A stretch of 64,000 bases of DNA, from NCBI RefSeq assembly GCF_030538755.1, contig NZ_JAUNTJ010000004.1:1-64000 (forward strand), given 5' to 3'. The notes under the pieces were generated by a model. The model ran no database searches, was not told the origin of the DNA, and saw only the letters and a list, made by a program, of their open reading frames with translations. A program made the translations under genes and the position numbers. This document shows, piece by piece, positions 43,126 to 52,464 of the stretch. The stretch's first letter is position 1; every line of letters starts with the position of its first letter. This DNA comes from Paracoccus sp. (in: a-proteobacteria). GTDB lineage: Bacteria; Pseudomonadota; Alphaproteobacteria; Rhodobacterales; Rhodobacteraceae.

Positions 43126-44721
43126 TCACCGCCGCCAGAAATCCGGCGTCAGCAGCGCCAGAACCGCCAGCGTTTCCAGCCGCCCGATAATCATCGCCCC
43201 GGCCAGCACGGCCTTGGTTGCCGGGGCCAGCCCGGACCAGCCGCTCCACGGGGCCGAGGCGATGCCGGCCGTTCCCTCGAAGGCGGGGGTCAGCGGGATC
43301 GCCCCGGCCAGCGGGCCGGTGTTGGTCAGCGCGGCGATGGACAGGATGGTGGCTGTGTCGAACTCGATCCGCTGCATCGACACCAGCGCCACGACCACCG
43401 CGATGCTGATTGCGAACAGCATGAAGAACAGAAACGCCAGATAGGCACCTTCGCCGCGCAACTGCCGCCCCATGCGCCCGCCCCCTGCGACGGAACGGGG
43501 ATGGATGATCCGCTGCATTTCCCGTTCGCCGTGGCGGGCCAGCGCATAGACGCGCAGCAGCTTGACCCCGCCCGCCGTCGTGGCCACGCCGCCGCCGAAC
43601 ATCGCCAGCCCGGCCAGCATCAGCCCCGGCGCGGTCAGCCCCGACCAGGTGCGCGCGCCTTCCCACTGGACGCTGTTCCAGCCGGTGGTGGTCAGAAAGG
43701 ACAGCGCGTTGAACATCGCCCCCCATGCCGCCCCCGCCGCGCGGGCCAGATCGGCCAGCAGCGAGCGCTCATCCGCCGCGCCGGTTTCGATCACGGCGAT
43801 AAAGTGCCGGGCCAGCAGCACCACGGCAACCGCCACCACCACCCCGGCGGCGATGCGCAATTCGGGGTCGTCGTGCATCCGCTCGCTGGCGCGCAGCTCG
43901 CCCCCGCCGGGCCAAAAGCGCCGCGACAGCGCCGGGATCAGGAACAGGAACACCAGCATTTCCCCGATGATCCCCGAGGTCTGCCCCACCGGCCCGCTGA
44001 CCGGCGTGATGCCCGAGGTCGCCAGCGTCCCCATCGCGCGGCACAGCGCCAACAGCGCATCGTCGCCCGCCAGCAGCAACAGCACCCACAGCGCCAGCGT
44101 CAGCGCCGCATAGACCGGCGCCACCGTTTCCGCCGCCCGCCAGACCCGCAGCGAGGGGTCGATGCGCGGCGCGTGCAGGGCCGCGCTGGACAACCGGACG
44201 CGGTGATCGACATCCAGACCCTGATCCTGCGGCGATGCCATCAGCTCGAACCCGCCAAGGCGCAGCGGGGCCAGAATGGCAATGGCGGCGATCAGGATGA
44301 ACAGCCCGCCCAGCCAGCCGACCACCGCCCGCCACAGGTGCAACGGCGCAGGCAGCAGATCGGCGGAATACAGCGTCGCGCCGGTGGTGGTCAGGCTGGA
44401 CACCATTTCCCACCAGGCGTTGAACAGGCCGGTATCCGGCTGGCTGGCGGCAAAGGGCACCGCCAGCATCACCGGCACCAGCGCCATGGCCGCCGCCATG
44501 GTCAGCAGATTGCCCCGCGCCACAGACCCGCGCCGGTTGCCCTGCACCGCCAGTGCGACCATGCCCGTCAGCGTCATGAACAGCAGCGAGGCATAGAAAA
44601 AATTGCGCGCGATGGCGTGCTGATCCAGCGTCAGCGCATAGGCGGCGGGCACCAGCATCGCCAGCGCGCCGATAAAGGCAATCGGCAAAATCAGCGGCAG
44701 GCGGATCAGCACAGCCATCAC
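43126..44721 (-). CDS. trkH: TrkH-family potassium uptake protein
   Basis: 531 residues, many membrane helices in the four-fold pore-loop arrangement. Filter-type segments appear as SLTTTGATLY, GTLATSGITPVSG, LSFLTTTGWNSVQW and ALTNTGPLAGA. GMVALAVQGNRRGSVARGN follows the first helices. With TrkA it takes up K+ at the inner membrane. It lies 6 bp after trkA. Confidence 0.9.
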   Translation of the reverse strand: MMAVLIRLPLILPIAFIGALAMLVPAAYALTLDQHAIARNFFYASLLFMTLTGMVALAVQGNRRGSVARGNLLTMAAAMALVPVMLAVPFAASQPDTGLFNAWWEMVSSLTTTGATLYSADLLPAPLHLWRAVVGWLGGLFILIAAIAILAPLRLGGFELMASPQDQGLDVDHRVRLSSAALHAPRIDPSLRVWRAAETVAPVYAALTLALWVLLLLAGDDALLALCRAMGTLATSGITPVSGPVGQTSGIIGEMLVFLFLIPALSRRFWPGGGELRASERMHDDPELRIAAGVVVAVAVVLLARHFIAVIETGAADERSLLADLARAAGAAWGAMFNALSFLTTTGWNSVQWEGARTWSGLTAPGLMLAGLAMFGGGVATTAGGVKLLRVYALARHGEREMQRIIHPRSVAGGGRMGRQLRGEGAYLAFLFFMLFAISIAVVVALVSMQRIEFDTATILSIAALTNTGPLAGAIPLTPAFEGTAGIASAPWSGWSGLAPATKAVLAGAMIIGRLETLAVLALLTPDFWRR

Positions 44722-44727
44722 CGCCCC

Positions 44728-46104
44728 TCAGAAAAAGTCGATCGAGACTTGCAGCAGGCCCTCGACCTGCGGAACGTCTTTGGTCAGCACAAAGATCAGC
44801 ACGATGTCGCCTTCCTCGACGCGCAGATCGGGCGCGGGCTTCATCACCCGTCCGCCCTTTTGCACCGCCCCCAGCAGGGCACCTTCGGGAAAGTCGATGT
44901 CGCGGATCGTCCGCCCGGCGATGGACGAGGTGGACAGCACCTGCGCCTCGATCACCTCGGCTTCGGCATCACCGATGGAATAGATGTCGCGCACCCGTCC
45001 GCGACGGATGTGGCGCAGGATGCTGGACACGGTGGTCGCGCGCGGGTTGATATAGGCGTCGATGTCCAGCGCCGCCATCAGCGGCACCAGCGTCGGATCG
45101 TTAATCAGCGCAATCGCCATCCCCGCCCCCGCCTGCTTGGCCCGGACCGAGGCAAGGATGTTCGTCTTGTCGTCATCGGTGATCGCCAGCACGGCATCGG
45201 CGCGCGGCACGGCGGCTTCGTCCAGCAGTTCGGCGGACAGGCCGTCGCCGTGCAGCACGATGGTGCGTTCCAGCGCATCGGCGGCATATTCGGCGCGGGG
45301 GCGGTCACGCTCGATCACCTTGGCGCGGATGCGTTCGGGCAAGGCTTCGATCCGGCGCGCGACCGACAGCCCGACATTGCCCGCGCCGATGATGACGATG
45401 CGTTCCTGCCGGGCGGTCGGCTTGCCGAATACCTCAAGCGTGCGCTGAATATCGGGGGCCTGCGTAAAGACATAGATCTGGTCGCCCGCGAACAACTGGT
45501 CGCCCGGTTCGGGCGCGAACAGCCGCCCCTCGCGCCGGACACCGGCCACCACGGCACTGAGGCTGGAAAACAGCTCGGTCAACTGCCGCAGGGGGGTATT
45601 CAGCGCCGGGCAATCGTCGTCCAGCACGATACCCAGCAGATGCACCCGACCGTCCATGAAATTCTCGGCGTCAAAGGTCGAGGGGGCCGACAGGCGCTGC
45701 ATGGCGGCGGCGGCGACCTCTCGTTCCGGGCTGATGATGACGTCGATGGGCAGGTGGTCGATGCGATACAGGTCGGAATAGATCGCATCCAGATAAGCGG
45801 ACGACCGCAGCCGGGCAATCTTGCGCGGGATGCGGAACACGGAATGCGCCACCTGACATGTGACCATGTTCACTTCGTCGGAATGGGTGGCGGCGATAAT
45901 CAGATCGGCGTCGCGCGCCCCCGCCCGGTCCAGCACATCGGGATGACTGGCAAAGCCGGTGACGCCCTGCACGTCCAGCGCATCGGTGGCACGCCGGATC
46001 AGTTCGGCGCTGGTGTCGATGACAGTGACATCATTACGCTCGCCGGCCAGATGCCGTGCGATCTGCCAGCCGACCTGCCCTGCCCCGCAGATGATGATCT
46101 TCAT
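44728..46104 (-). CDS. trkA: Trk potassium channel regulator TrkA
   Basis: 458 residues, exactly the length of E. coli TrkA. Two RCK units are visible: the first NAD-binding motif MKIIICGAGQVGWQIARHL at the start and the second IVIIGAGNVGLSVARRIE near 230, each followed by a TrkA_C domain. It binds NAD(H)/ATP and gates TrkH. First gene of trkA-trkH; ATG 46104 begins the canonical motif. Confidence 0.94.
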   Translation of the reverse strand: MKIIICGAGQVGWQIARHLAGERNDVTVIDTSAELIRRATDALDVQGVTGFASHPDVLDRAGARDADLIIAATHSDEVNMVTCQVAHSVFRIPRKIARLRSSAYLDAIYSDLYRIDHLPIDVIISPEREVAAAAMQRLSAPSTFDAENFMDGRVHLLGIVLDDDCPALNTPLRQLTELFSSLSAVVAGVRREGRLFAPEPGDQLFAGDQIYVFTQAPDIQRTLEVFGKPTARQERIVIIGAGNVGLSVARRIEALPERIRAKVIERDRPRAEYAADALERTIVLHGDGLSAELLDEAAVPRADAVLAITDDDKTNILASVRAKQAGAGMAIALINDPTLVPLMAALDIDAYINPRATTVSSILRHIRRGRVRDIYSIGDAEAEVIEAQVLSTSSIAGRTIRDIDFPEGALLGAVQKGGRVMKPAPDLRVEEGDIVLIFVLTKDVPQVEGLLQVSIDFF

Positions 46105-46267
46105 GCAGCACCTCTGACCGTTCAGCCCTGTGGTAGGACAGACCGCAGGGGGGCGCAACATCGACCGACACCGCCCGCAGGCGCGAAACGGTTGCCGTGG
46201 CGGGGGGCCGGCGTGCTAGGCTGCGCCCTGCCATATGCCACATGCCAGAACCGGGGGCACCCTGCCG

Positions 46268-46795
46268 ATGATCGACCTGACCTCTTCGCTGTTGCTGACC
46301 ATCGACCTTCAGGCGCGGCTGATGCCCGCGATCCATGACGCGCCGCAGGTGCTGCGCAATGCCGCCCGGCTGGTGCAGGCCGCCGGGATGCTGGGCGTGC
46401 CGCAGGTGGTGACGGAACAAAACCCCGCCGGTCTGGGCGCGACGGTGTCCGAAATCCCGACCGCAGCGGCGCAGGTGCTGTCCAAGTTCAGCTTTGGCGC
46501 CTGTGACGAGCCGGGATTTCTGGATCACATCCCCACCGACGCGCAGGTGATCGTCAGCGGCTGCGAAACCCATGTCTGCGTGCTTCAGACCGTGCTGGGG
46601 CTGCTGGACAGCGGGCGGGATGTCTATGTGGTGGCCGATGCCGCCGGGTCGCGCAGCCCGGAAAACAAGGCCGCCGCCCTGACCCGCATGGCCCGTCAGG
46701 GCGCAGAGGTCGTGACAACCGAAATGGTGCTGTTCGAATGGATGCGCAGCGCGCGGCACCCGCAATTCCGCCAGATCGCCGCGCTGATAAAGTAA
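46268..46795 (+). CDS. isochorismatase-family hydrolase (YcaC-like)
   Basis: 175 residues. Asp13 in LLLTIDLQARL, a Lys in LSKFSFGAC and Cys103 in VSGCETHVCV form the cysteine-hydrolase triad; a cis-peptide region precedes the Cys. Family members hydrolyse amides or isochorismate; this short form is like YcaC. Next to tRNA-Thr, in no operon. Confidence 0.85.
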   Translation: MIDLTSSLLLTIDLQARLMPAIHDAPQVLRNAARLVQAAGMLGVPQVVTEQNPAGLGATVSEIPTAAAQVLSKFSFGACDEPGFLDHIPTDAQVIVSGCETHVCVLQTVLGLLDSGRDVYVVADAAGSRSPENKAAALTRMARQGAEVVTTEMVLFEWMRSARHPQFRQIAALIK

Positions 46796-46808
46796 CGCCG
46801 GGGGCTTG

Positions 46809-46883
46809 TGGTGCCGGTTGAGGGATTTGAACCCCCGACCCCCTGATTACAAATCAGACGCTCTACCACTGAGCTAAACCGGC
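46809..46883 (-). tRNA. tRNA-Thr (anticodon UGU)
   Basis: The minus strand gives a complete cloverleaf: acceptor GCCGGTT pairs with AACCGGC, D-loop TAGCTCAGTGGTAGAGC, anticodon arm TCTGA-TTTGTAA-TCAGG with anticodon TGT, T-arm GGGGGTTCAAATCCCTC, then A and an encoded CCA (46809-46811). Reads ACA and related threonine codons. Confidence 0.95.
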
Positions 46884-46910
46884 AGCCTGCCTGCGCCGGA
46901 TAGCGCGACT

Positions 46911-48590
46911 TCAGCCTTTGCGCAAGCCAAGGTTGGCCCGCGCCAGCAGCGCCACGGCGATCATGCCCACGCCCATGACCAGAATCGCGGCGGGGGCGGC
47001 GTTGCCCAGATCCTCGAGGCTGGCGCGTTCGTGGACGCGGGTGGCCAGCGTCTCATAGTTGAACGGGCGCAGCAGCAGGGTGGCGGGCAGCTCCTTGGCG
47101 CAATCGACGAAAACCAGCAGCAGCGCCGACCCGACCGAGCCTTTCATCAGCGGCAGAAACACCCGCCGCAGCACCCCGGCCGAGTTCTGCCCCAGCGACC
47201 GCGCCGCCATCGGCAGCGAGGGCGGGATGCGGGTAAAGGCCCCGTCCGCCGCCCCCTGCGCGATGGCGAAAAAGCGCACCAGATAGGCCAGCACGATGGC
47301 CGCAGCCGAACCCGTCAGAATCAGCCCCGGATCGGTGCCGGTCGCGGCCAGCACCGCATCCGCCACCCGGTGATCCAGCGCAGCCAGCGGAAACAGGATG
47401 CCCACCGCCAGCACCGCACCCGGCGCGGCATAGCCGATGGTCGTGACCGGCAACAGCAGCCGCGGCAGGCTGCGCCCCGACAGCCGCACTCCGTAAACCA
47501 TAATCAGCGCCAGCGCGACGGTCAGCACCGCGGCCACCCCGCCCGCCGTCACCGTATGCCACAGCGCCCGCCCCAGCCCCGGCGTCAGCCAGCCCTGCGG
47601 ATAGGCCAGCGCATAGTTCAGGATCACCCCGACCGGCAGCACAAACCCCAGCGCAAAGGGAAAGGTGCAGGCCGCCGTCGCCGCCCAGGCACCCGCACCG
47701 GTCAGTTGCTGGCGGATGATCGGGCGGGATTGGCGCGCGCTTTGATGATAGCGGGCCTCGCGGCGGGCAATGCGTTCCCACACCGCCAGCGTTGCGATCA
47801 CGATCAGCATCACGCAGGCGATCTGCGCCGCGCCGCCGGGGTTGCGCGCCTCTAGCCATGTGGCAAAGATGCCGGTGTTCAGCGTATGCACCCCGAAATA
47901 GCTGACCACCCCGTAATCGGCGACCGCCTCCATCATGGCGATGGTGGTGCCTGCCGCGATGGCGGGGCGCGCCAGCGGCAGGCCGACGCGCCAGAACAGC
48001 CCCCACGGGCCGGTGCCAAGGGCGCGCGCGACCTCGTATGCGCTGCCCGATTGTTCATGCAGCGCGCTTCGGGTGAACAGATAGACATAAGGGTAAAGCG
48101 AGGCCGCCAGCACCAGCACCGCCGCCCAGCGCGACCGGATCGAGGGAAACCAGTAATCGCGGCTGCTGGTCCAGCCAAAGGCTTCGCGCAGGGCGATCTG
48201 CACCGGGCCGCTGTAATCCAGAAAATCGGCCAGCGCATAGGCGCCGATATAGGCGGGCACCGCCAGAGGCAGCAGCAACAGCCATTCCAGCCCGCGCCGC
48301 CCCGGAAACTGATACATGCTGACCAGCCAGGCCGCGCCCGTCCCCATCGCCGCCGCCAGAATGCCGGTGCCGACCGCCAGAATCAGCGTATTGGTGACAT
48401 AGCGCGGCAATGTCGTGGCCAGCAGATGCGGCCAGATGTTTTCGGTCGGGTTCAGCGCCATCACCGCCACGGTAATGACCGGCATCAGCACCAGCGCCGC
48501 GATCAAGACCGCCGCCACCGACCACAGCGGCCCCGCACGGTGGCGCAGTTCCTCGGACATGGCAGGGGGTGTGATGCTGGCGCTGCTCAT
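46911..48590 (-). CDS. FbpB/ThiP-type ABC permease (iron(III)-like), fused two-domain
   Basis: 559 residues with about twelve membrane helices and two permease modules, each with an ATPase-contact loop (SAYEVARALGTGPWGLFWRVGLP and SLPMAARSLGQNSAGVLRRVFLP). VDCAKELPATLLLRPFNYETLA is the typical FbpB/SfuB ending. It should import ferric iron with a periplasmic binding protein and an FbpC-type ATPase, neither of which is encoded nearby. Transcribed alone, upstream of tRNA-Thr. Confidence 0.87.
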   Translation of the reverse strand: MSSASITPPAMSEELRHRAGPLWSVAAVLIAALVLMPVITVAVMALNPTENIWPHLLATTLPRYVTNTLILAVGTGILAAAMGTGAAWLVSMYQFPGRRGLEWLLLLPLAVPAYIGAYALADFLDYSGPVQIALREAFGWTSSRDYWFPSIRSRWAAVLVLAASLYPYVYLFTRSALHEQSGSAYEVARALGTGPWGLFWRVGLPLARPAIAAGTTIAMMEAVADYGVVSYFGVHTLNTGIFATWLEARNPGGAAQIACVMLIVIATLAVWERIARREARYHQSARQSRPIIRQQLTGAGAWAATAACTFPFALGFVLPVGVILNYALAYPQGWLTPGLGRALWHTVTAGGVAAVLTVALALIMVYGVRLSGRSLPRLLLPVTTIGYAAPGAVLAVGILFPLAALDHRVADAVLAATGTDPGLILTGSAAAIVLAYLVRFFAIAQGAADGAFTRIPPSLPMAARSLGQNSAGVLRRVFLPLMKGSVGSALLLVFVDCAKELPATLLLRPFNYETLATRVHERASLEDLGNAAPAAILVMGVGMIAVALLARANLGLRKG

Positions 48591-48673
48591 GCGCGATGGC
48601 TAGCGCAAAGCGGTTTCCCTGTCCACGAAGCGCGGCTAAGTTGCACGCCGGACAAGACGAAGGGGCTGCCACC

Positions 48674-49543
48674 ATGCAGATGGTCTATCATATCGGCGTG
48701 CATGGCACGGACGGCGACAGAATGCTGAAAACGCTGCTGAACAATCGCGGCCGTCTGCTGCGCGACGGCACCGAGGTCGTCACCCCCAACCGCCATCGCG
48801 GCGTCTTTGAGGAAGCCCTTGCCGCCCTGAACGGCGGCCCGGCCACGCCGGAAATGGAACAGATCATGCTGGACGCGGTGCTGGACAGCGACGATCCGCA
48901 GCGCATCATCTGCACCAGCCCCGGCTTTCTGGGCGTGCCCTCGCGCGCGATCGGCCCCGAGGGGCTGTATCCGCAGGCAGGCGCGCGAATCGCTGCGCTG
49001 GCCAATCTGTTTCCGTCCGGCGGGGCGGAGTTCTTTGTCGCGATCCGCAACCCGGCAACGCTGATTGCCGATGTTCTGGCCCTGCACGGCGGCGATTACA
49101 CCAGCCTGATGGGCGGGGTCGATCCGCTGTCGCTGTCATGGCTGACCGCCATGCAGCGGATGGCCGCCGGGGCGCAGGGGCGGCGCCTGGTCGTCTGGTG
49201 CCACGAAGATGCGCCGATCATCTGGCCTGACATCGTGCGGCTGGTCGGCGGCCTGCCTGCATCCGAGCCTCTGCCCGGCGGGCTGTTGTATATGCACGAG
49301 CTGCTGGGCGATCAGGGGTTGCGCGAATTGCGCGGCGCATTGTCCGGGCGGGAACTGCCGGTCAGCCAGCGGCGCGACCTGTATGCCGAGCATCTGCAAC
49401 GCAACGTCCTGCCGCATATGGTGGAGCAAGAGATCACCCTGCCCGGCTGGACGCAGGATACCGTCGATCAGGTCAGCGCGCGCTATTATCAGGATATTCC
49501 CCGGATCGCGGCCCTGCCCGGCGTTGAATTCATCCTTGCCTGA
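48674..49543 (+). CDS. sulfotransferase-like protein, unassigned
   Basis: 289 residues, no signal peptide or membrane segment. The start VYHIGVHGTDGDRMLKTLL resembles the nucleotide-binding strand-loop-helix of sulfotransferase-like proteins but lacks a clear PAPS phosphate loop. Later RRLVVWCHEDAPIIWPDIVR and TLPGWTQDTVDQVSARYYQD are notable. Proteins of this sort are common in Rhodobacterales and often unassigned. ATG 48674. Divergent from the permease gene. Confidence 0.55.
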   Translation: MQMVYHIGVHGTDGDRMLKTLLNNRGRLLRDGTEVVTPNRHRGVFEEALAALNGGPATPEMEQIMLDAVLDSDDPQRIICTSPGFLGVPSRAIGPEGLYPQAGARIAALANLFPSGGAEFFVAIRNPATLIADVLALHGGDYTSLMGGVDPLSLSWLTAMQRMAAGAQGRRLVVWCHEDAPIIWPDIVRLVGGLPASEPLPGGLLYMHELLGDQGLRELRGALSGRELPVSQRRDLYAEHLQRNVLPHMVEQEITLPGWTQDTVDQVSARYYQDIPRIAALPGVEFILA

Positions 49544-49576
49544 GGCCGGCGACGCCGCGCCGGCCCATCCGTCGCG

Positions 49577-49607
49577 CCCGAAGGTGCGTATTTGGGCAAA
49601 CAGGAAG
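49577..49607 (+). repeat. gene-end repeat, copy D
   Basis: CCCGAAGGTGCGTATTTGGG then CAAACAGGAAG, 33 bp after the sulfotransferase-like gene and in its orientation. One base differs from copy A in 31. Confidence 0.7.
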
Positions 49608-49641
49608 CCGTGGTCTGTTTACCTGAAGCGCCGGTTTGGCG

Positions 49642-49893
49642 TCACGCCATGCCAAGCGCCTGTTTATACATTTCAAGGATCGCTTCTTCTTCGGCGATGT
49701 CGTCGCGGTCGCGTTTGCGCAGCGCGATGACCTTTTTCATCACCTTGGTGTCATAGCCGCGCGCCTTGGCCTCGGCCATGATTTCCTTTTGCCGTTCGGT
49801 CACGTCCTTTTTTTCTGCTTCCAGTTGCTCATACTGTTCGATGAACTGGCGCAGCTCTTCGGCGGCTACGGCGTAGTTGCGTTCGTCCTGCAT
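49642..49893 (-). CDS. DUF2312 (GapR-like) DNA-binding protein
   Basis: 83 residues, helical and charged. AAEELRQFIEQYEQLEAEKKD then VTERQKEIMAEAKARGYDTKVMKKVI matches GapR of Caulobacter, which clamps overtwisted DNA ahead of polymerases. The conserved lysines in helix 2 and 3 are kept. ATG 49893. Single gene convergent with the preceding one. Confidence 0.88.
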   Translation of the reverse strand: MQDERNYAVAAEELRQFIEQYEQLEAEKKDVTERQKEIMAEAKARGYDTKVMKKVIALRKRDRDDIAEEEAILEMYKQALGMA

Positions 49894-49989
49894 CGGTTGT
49901 CCCTTGTGCCTGCTTGGTGGCGCAGGCATAGGCGCTCTGGCCGCGCCGCGCAATCGGTGAGGCCGGGACCGGGCGACAAGGAGGGGACC

Positions 49990-50214
49990 ATGACCATATT
50001 CGACGCGCTGATCTGGGGGGGGACCGTGCTGACCGTGATCGGGTTGGCCGGGCTGATCTGGTGCATCCTGACCGCGATGCGGCTGCGCCGGGGCGGGGTC
50101 GGCGACGATGCGATCCGCGCCGGAATGCAGCGCGTGGTCGCCATGAACATGGCCGCGCTGGCCGCATCCACCATCGGGCTGATGCTGGTCGTGGCCGGGA
50201 TCATGCTGGGGTGA
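49990..50214 (+). CDS. small two-helix membrane protein
   Basis: 74 residues with two membrane helices (about 8-30 and 50-72) joined by a basic loop (RLRRGGVGDDAIRAG). GAGGGGACC precedes the ATG. Members of this size are common beside dtd in Rhodobacterales from memory; the role is unknown. Confidence 0.7.
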   Translation: MTIFDALIWGGTVLTVIGLAGLIWCILTAMRLRRGGVGDDAIRAGMQRVVAMNMAALAASTIGLMLVVAGIMLG

Positions 50215-50310
50215 TTGACTGACATTCACTGTTCGCAATGTTAAATCGGCGCTTTGGATCAGAGAGGGTCATGCAGCCGGAATGGCCCTGTTCAGCATGG
50301 TGAGAAACAG

Positions 50311-50760
50311 ATGAGAGCCTTGGTTCAGCGTGTCAGCCACGCATCGGTCACGGTGGATGGTGACGTGATGGGGCAGATCGGGCCGGGCCTGCTGGTGCTG
50401 GTCTGCGCCATGCAGGGCGACGATGACATCGCAGCCGACAAGCTGGCCGCGCGCGTCGCCAGGCTGCGTATTTTCCGCGACGAGGCCGACCGGATGAACA
50501 GATCGGTGCAGGACATCGGCGGTGCCTGTCTGGTGGTCAGCCAGTTCACGCTGGCCGCCGACACCCGCAGCGGCAACCGGCCGGGGTTTTCCGCCGCCGC
50601 GCCGCCGCAGCAGGGGCAGCGGCTGTATGAACGCTTTGCGCAGGCGCTGCGCGATCTGGGCCTGCCGGTGGAAACCGGGCGCTTTGGCGCGGATATGAAG
50701 GTGGCGCTGCTGAACGACGGTCCGGTCACGATCTGGCTGGACACGGCAGAGCGCGCTTGA
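50311..50760 (+). CDS. dtd: D-aminoacyl-tRNA deacylase
   Basis: 149 residues, full length. [17 protein letters not shown] start, catalytic [17 protein letters not shown] (about 79-95) and [11 protein letters not shown] (about 137) are intact. It removes D-amino acids and glycine from mischarged tRNA. ATG 50311 gives the canonical start. Confidence 0.95.
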   Translation: MRALVQRVSHASVTVDGDVMGQIGPGLLVLVCAMQGDDDIAADKLAARVARLRIFRDEADRMNRSVQDIGGACLVVSQFTLAADTRSGNRPGFSAAAPPQQGQRLYERFAQALRDLGLPVETGRFGADMKVALLNDGPVTIWLDTAERA

Positions 50761-50974
50761 CTTTGCGCCCGTTATCCCCCATCTGCCACAAGTCGCCGCC
50801 CGCTGCCGCGTGAGCAGCCGCGTATCTTGCGCATCGGCCCGACGCTTATTTTTTTTCAAGTTCCCACGTCACGCAGGGTTCTTGCGGGTTCCTATCCGGC
50901 CCGCCCCTACGATGACCGCGCCACTGGGCGCCACATGCCCGCGCATCCGATGGGGGAGCGGGGCCGAAAGAATT
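50761..50974 (+). promoter_or_regulatory. 214-bp leader of the DEAD-box helicase gene
   Basis: No gene is convincing here. A T-run (TTATTTTTTTTCAAG, about 50847-50861) interrupts otherwise GC-rich DNA. Long leaders are usual for cold-inducible helicase genes, but I see no cold-box motif. Confidence 0.3.
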
Positions 50975-52384
50975 ATGATGACGACCGATACCCGCCCGCA
51001 GCGTTCGGGCAAACCGCGTTTCAACCGCAACAGCAACACCAGCAATGGTCCCGGCAAACCGGGCGGTTTCCGCCGTGGCGGCAAGCCGCGCCATGCCGCG
51101 CCCGAGGAAAAGTTCATCCGCCGGGCGATCCCCGACATCGACACACCCTTCACTCAGATGGGTATCGACGCGCGCGTGGCGATCAACCTGCCGGAAATGG
51201 GCATCGAAACGCCCTCGCCGATCCAGCGCGATGCGATTCCGCAGATTGTCGCGGGGCGCGATCTGATGGGGCTGGCGCAGACCGGCACCGGCAAGACGGC
51301 GGCCTTTGGTCTGCCGATGCTGACCCGCATTCTGGCGCAGGGCCGCAAGCCCGAACCCAAGACCTGCCGCGCCCTGATCCTTGCGCCCACGCGCGAACTG
51401 GCGACGCAGATCTATCAGAACATCGAAGCCTATGCGCATGGCACCGCGATCCGCAGCTTTCGCGTGGTGGGCGGCGCCTCGATCAATGTGCAGGTTGACC
51501 GGCTGGGCCGCGGCCTTGACGTGGTGATCGCCACTCCGGGCCGCCTGATCGACCTGATCGAGCGTGGCGCGGTCGATTTCAGCCGCACCGAATATCTGGT
51601 GCTGGACGAGGCCGACCAGATGCTGGACATCGGCTTTATCCACGCGCTGCGCCGGATTGCGAAACTGCTGCCCGCGTCCCGCCAGACCCTGCTGTTTTCG
51701 GCCACCATGCCGAAACTGATGGAGGAACTGGCCGACACCTATCTGAACGATCCGGTCCGCGTGGCGGTGAACCCGCCCGGTCAGGCCGCGAAAAAGATCG
51801 ACCAGGGGGTGCATTTCGTAACGCAGGGCGACAAGGCGACGCTGCTGGCCGAATACCTGTCGAAACATCCGGGCGAGCTGGCCATCGTCTTTGGCCGCAC
51901 CAAGCACGGCAGCGAAAAGCTGGCCAAGCTGCTGGAGAAATGGGGCTTTTCCGTTGGGGCGATCCACGGCAACAAAAGTCAGGGTCAGCGCGAACGCGCA
52001 TTGTCCGATTTTCGCGCCGGCAAATCGCAGGTGCTGGTGGCGACCGATGTGGCCGCGCGTGGCATCGACATTCCCGACGTGGCGCATGTCTATAACTATG
52101 ACCTGCCGAATGTGGCGGATAACTATGTCCACCGCATCGGCCGCACGGCCCGCGCCGGGCGCGATGGCCGCGCCGTCGCCTTTTGCGCGCCGGGTGAGTT
52201 GGGTGAGTTGCGCGACATCGAAAAGGCGATGAAGGCGCAGATCCCCGTCATCGGCGGCGAGCGCCCGCCCGAGGCAGCCTCCGCCCCCAAATCGCGCGGC
52301 AAGGCCCGCCCGGCAGGCCCCGGCGGGCAAAAACGCCCGGCCCGTCGCCCGTCGCGCGCGCCCAAATCAGCGCAAAAGGGCTGA
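50975..52384 (+). CDS. DEAD-box RNA helicase (RhlE-like)
   Basis: 469 residues. Walker A AQTGTGKT near residue 101, motif II VLDEADQM, motif III FSATMP, and motif VI HRIGRTARAGRDG are present. The N-terminus (about 1-45) is basic, glycine- and asparagine-rich, and the C-terminus (about 430-469) is basic and proline-rich, both unstructured RNA-binding tails. RhlE-type helicases act in ribosome assembly and mRNA decay at low temperature. A second ATG lies one codon later. Confidence 0.92.
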   Translation: MMTTDTRPQRSGKPRFNRNSNTSNGPGKPGGFRRGGKPRHAAPEEKFIRRAIPDIDTPFTQMGIDARVAINLPEMGIETPSPIQRDAIPQIVAGRDLMGLAQTGTGKTAAFGLPMLTRILAQGRKPEPKTCRALILAPTRELATQIYQNIEAYAHGTAIRSFRVVGGASINVQVDRLGRGLDVVIATPGRLIDLIERGAVDFSRTEYLVLDEADQMLDIGFIHALRRIAKLLPASRQTLLFSATMPKLMEELADTYLNDPVRVAVNPPGQAAKKIDQGVHFVTQGDKATLLAEYLSKHPGELAIVFGRTKHGSEKLAKLLEKWGFSVGAIHGNKSQGQRERALSDFRAGKSQVLVATDVAARGIDIPDVAHVYNYDLPNVADNYVHRIGRTARAGRDGRAVAFCAPGELGELRDIEKAMKAQIPVIGGERPPEAASAPKSRGKARPAGPGGQKRPARRPSRAPKSAQKG

Positions 52385-52398
52385 GAACTGCCCAAAGG

Positions 52399-52417
52399 CC
52401 GGGGGTTTCACCCCCGG
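52399..52417 (+). terminator. hairpin after the helicase gene, with repeat variant
   Basis: CCGGGGG (52399-52405) and CCCCCGG (52411-52417) form a 7-bp stem. It is followed at about 52424-52446 by GGATATTTGGGGACCAAAGA, a relative of the gene-end repeats and of the ATATTTGG-CCAAAGAT motif common after Rhodobacterales genes. Confidence 0.6.
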
Positions 52418-52464
52418 ACCCCCAGGATATTTGGGGACCAAAGATACAGCCGTTCGACTAAGTA

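Noticed and set aside
42952-46338. A 1128-codon open frame on the plus strand
   Set aside because: Antisense to trkH and trkA, both complete; the composition (Gln/His/Arg-rich) is that of a shadow frame.
50463-50475. GCGTATTTTCC inside dtd as another gene-end repeat
   Set aside because: It encodes the conserved LRIF of Dtd and lacks the CAAACAGGAAG half.
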